From Limisphaerales bacterium (lineage in GTDB: Bacteria > Verrucomicrobiota > Verrucomicrobiia > Limisphaerales > UBA11358), in NCBI GenBank assembly GCA_003133815.1, contig PKZR01000198.1, forward strand, positions 1-8,545: a stretch of 8,545 bases of DNA, written 5' to 3'. The translations under genes were made by a program, and so were the position numbers. Below the pieces are notes generated by a model. It did not search any database. It was not told the origin of the DNA and was given only the letters and a program-made list of their open reading frames with translations. Shown piece after piece: positions 6,860-8,545 of this stretch (its first letter is position 1; the number at the start of each line of letters is the position of its first letter).

Positions 6860-7933
6860 ATGAAAAAATTTCTGCGCTGTCTTGTTTTGTTGCTGGCGTG
6901 CTGGATGATTCTGCCGCGCGCTGGCGCCGGGCTCGCCAACCACGCGCTCGATATTTACTGGAACGACGTGGAAGGCGGCGGTGCAACGCTGATCGTGACG
7001 CCTGCGGGCGAATCCATCCTGATTGACGCGGGCAATCCGGGCAGCCGCGATTCCGGGCGCATTTTCAAGACGGCGACGGAGGTTGCCGGGCTGACAAAGA
7101 TTGATTATCTCGTCACGACGCACTTTCACGGCGACCATTACGGCGGCGCGGCGGATCTGGCGGCGCTCATCCCCATCGGCCATGTCATCAACAACGGCGT
7201 TCCCGATTCCGACCCGGACCAGCCGCCGCGTGACAACGACACGGGCTGGCAGGCGCGCATCAAGCCGTATCACGATTTCAAGGCGGATTCCCGGAGCATC
7301 ATCCATCCCGGCGACCTCATCCCGCTGAAACAAACCGACGGCGCGCAGAAGCTGACGTTGCGCTGCGTGGCGGCGAAACAGAAATTTGCCGCGCCGCCGC
7401 CCGGTGCGGGGCAGAATCCGCTGGACGGCCAGGGCGTCCAGCATCCGTATGACACATCGGACAACAAAAACAGCATCGCACTGGTGCTCGACTATGGGCC
7501 GTTCCGATTTTTCGACGGCGGCGACCTGACGTGGAACGTGGAGGCCGAACTGGTCTGCCCGACCAACCGCGTCGGGAAGGTGGATGTCTACCAGGTGGAT
7601 CATCACGGGCTGGACTTGAGCAACAATCCGCTGATTGTCCACAGCCTTGAGCCGACGATATCGGTGATGAACAACGGCCCGCGCAAAGGCACGGCCAAGT
7701 CCACCATTGACGCGCTCAAGTCGTCGCCCGGCATCCAGGCCATGTATCAGATGCACAAGAACGTCCGGGCCGACATCGAGGACAACACGACGGACGATTT
7801 GATCGCGAACGTGCCGGAACAATGTAGCGGCAATTACATCCAGCTCACAGTCTGGCCTTCCGGCAAATTTTACACGGTCACCATCCCGGCCACCGGATAT
7901 ACGCGAACCTTCACGACGCGCCTGACAAAGTAG
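6860..7933 (+). CDS. Secreted ComEC/Rec2-like metallo-beta-lactamase-fold hydrolase
   Basis: The product is 357 residues. Residues 1-26 form a signal peptide (MKKFLR, hydrophobic 8-18, then AGAGLA), so the enzyme probably acts outside the cytoplasm. LLAC at 11-14 slightly resembles a lipobox, but hydrophobic residues continue past the Cys, so a lipoprotein is less likely. The MBL core is clear: ILIDAGN (53-59), the metal-binding motif THFHGDH (H88, H90, D92, H93), the bridging Asp in FFDGGDLT (D222) and a late metal-ligand site DHHG (H248/H249). The block NSIALVLDYGPFRFFDGGDL is wording typical of the ComEC/Rec2 C-terminal MBL domain, but the multi-spanning ComEC membrane channel is absent. 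The substrate is not determined; relatives include phosphodiesterases and nucleases. All main metal ligands appear present, so the enzyme is likely active. The start is the first ATG before the signal peptide and lacks a clear Shine-Dalgarno sequence. The gene converges with the glycosylase gene, leaving 19 bases between stops. Confidence 0.92.
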   Translation: MKKFLRCLVLLLACWMILPRAGAGLANHALDIYWNDVEGGGATLIVTPAGESILIDAGNPGSRDSGRIFKTATEVAGLTKIDYLVTTHFHGDHYGGAADLAALIPIGHVINNGVPDSDPDQPPRDNDTGWQARIKPYHDFKADSRSIIHPGDLIPLKQTDGAQKLTLRCVAAKQKFAAPPPGAGQNPLDGQGVQHPYDTSDNKNSIALVLDYGPFRFFDGGDLTWNVEAELVCPTNRVGKVDVYQVDHHGLDLSNNPLIVHSLEPTISVMNNGPRKGTAKSTIDALKSSPGIQAMYQMHKNVRADIEDNTTDDLIANVPEQCSGNYIQLTVWPSGKFYTVTIPATGYTRTFTTRLTK

Positions 7934-7952
7934 TCCCAGATTCTGCCCGGAA

Positions 7953-8504
7953 TCAGCGGCGCGACACGAACGGATTGCCCTTGATGTAAAACCGCAGATG
8001 CCGCTTCGCCCAATGCTTCGCATAATCCACTCCGATGCGCGGGCGTTTGATGATTGAAAATGATTCCGCTTCATCCGGCTCGGTGATGAAAAAATCGTCG
8101 CTCAACAAATCGTGGCCGTTGAGTTCCCTGTCAATTTCAATCGCACGGCAAAGCAAACCCGGCCCGCAAGTGCGGCCTTCGATATTTTTCACCGGTTCAA
8201 TCGCGCGCAGCAAAACCGCCGACGCATGGCCTTCGCGCTCCGTGACGACGTTCATGCAGAAATACATTCCGTAAATGAAATAGACGTAGGCAAAACCCGG
8301 CGGCCCGAACATTATTTTCGTGCGTTCGGTCAATCCGCGCGCCGAATGCGCCGCAAGGTCGTGCGGGCCGAGATACGCCTCGGTCTCCACAATTTTCCCG
8401 ACGCGCCGGATGCCGCGCGATTTGCGGACGAGAAATTTCCCAAGCAATTCCCTCGCGACGACAATCGTGTCACGGTCATAAAATGTGCGCGGCAACTTTT
8501 GCAT
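7953..8504 (-). CDS. mpg: DNA-3-methyladenine glycosylase (AAG/MPG family)
   Basis: The product is 183 residues, slightly shorter than many bacterial family members but complete at both ends. It excises alkylated purines such as 3-methyladenine from DNA by cleaving the N-glycosidic bond, the first step of base-excision repair in the cytoplasm. The family signature is nearly intact: VETEAYLGPHDLAAHS (39-54), then YVYFIYGMYFCMNVV (73-87) and LLRAIEP (98-104). By comparison with human AAG, the catalytic Glu corresponds to E42, the pocket residues to Y44 and H53, the intercalating Tyr to Y78 and the conserved Arg to R100. CGPGLLCRAIEID (113-125) is also typical. MQKLPRTFYDRDT is a normal N-terminus for the family, which supports the ATG at 8504. 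No Shine-Dalgarno sequence is visible, and the 41 bases upstream to the window edge hold no other recognisable feature. There is no sign of linkage to an Ada or Alk regulon gene within the window. Confidence 0.97.
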   Translation of the reverse strand: MQKLPRTFYDRDTIVVARELLGKFLVRKSRGIRRVGKIVETEAYLGPHDLAAHSARGLTERTKIMFGPPGFAYVYFIYGMYFCMNVVTEREGHASAVLLRAIEPVKNIEGRTCGPGLLCRAIEIDRELNGHDLLSDDFFITEPDEAESFSIIKRPRIGVDYAKHWAKRHLRFYIKGNPFVSRR

Positions 8505-8545
8505 GGCGGAATGATACCAAAAGCGCTAAGGAGACGCTGATTTAA

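Noticed and set aside
6830..8074. A 414-codon minus-strand open frame
   Set aside because: It covers the MBL-fold gene in antisense and overlaps the glycosylase gene. Both have unmistakable family motifs; this frame has none.
1..8545. tRNA, rRNA, CRISPR array, insertion sequence or phage features
   Set aside because: No cloverleaf, rRNA segment, regularly spaced direct repeat, transposase motif or terminal inverted repeat was recognised on either strand.

Overview
The window reads as a chromosomal segment of a member of the Verrucomicrobiota or a close relative. This is inferred from gene content: a very large exported protein with autotransporter-type beta-strand repeats, a secreted YVTN propeller, a short RRM protein with a Gly/Arg tail, and start codons almost all lacking a clear Shine-Dalgarno sequence. 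No rRNA, tRNA, CRISPR array, transposase or phage gene is visible.

Layout. Positions 1-4658 hold one uninterrupted minus-strand reading frame, incomplete at its C-terminus. It encodes a modular exported protein: signal peptide, beta-strand repeat stalk, two near-duplicate Fn3-like modules, a quinoprotein-like beta-propeller and the start of a chitobiase-type C-terminal domain. A 153-base divergent intergenic region follows, then a plus-strand gene for a secreted seven-bladed YVTN/PQQ-associated propeller (4812-5900). A 482-base gene-free stretch (5901-6382) carries a compact GC-rich palindromic element that can fold in two competing ways. It leads into a short RRM RNA-binding protein (6383-6703), which ends in a textbook rho-independent terminator. 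Next come a secreted ComEC-like metallo-beta-lactamase-fold hydrolase (6860-7933) and, convergent with it, a DNA-3-methyladenine glycosylase on the minus strand (7953-8504).

How the genes relate. The genes do not form an obvious pathway or operon. Three of the five products appear to be exported (the mosaic protein, the YVTN propeller and the MBL-fold hydrolase), and two of these are divergently transcribed propeller proteins. The other two are ordinary cytoplasmic RNA-binding and DNA-repair proteins. I found no convincing undescribed multi-gene system. The least ordinary features are the domain mosaic of the giant gene, the two-state palindromic element upstream of the RRM gene, and the stand-alone exported ComEC-type hydrolase.
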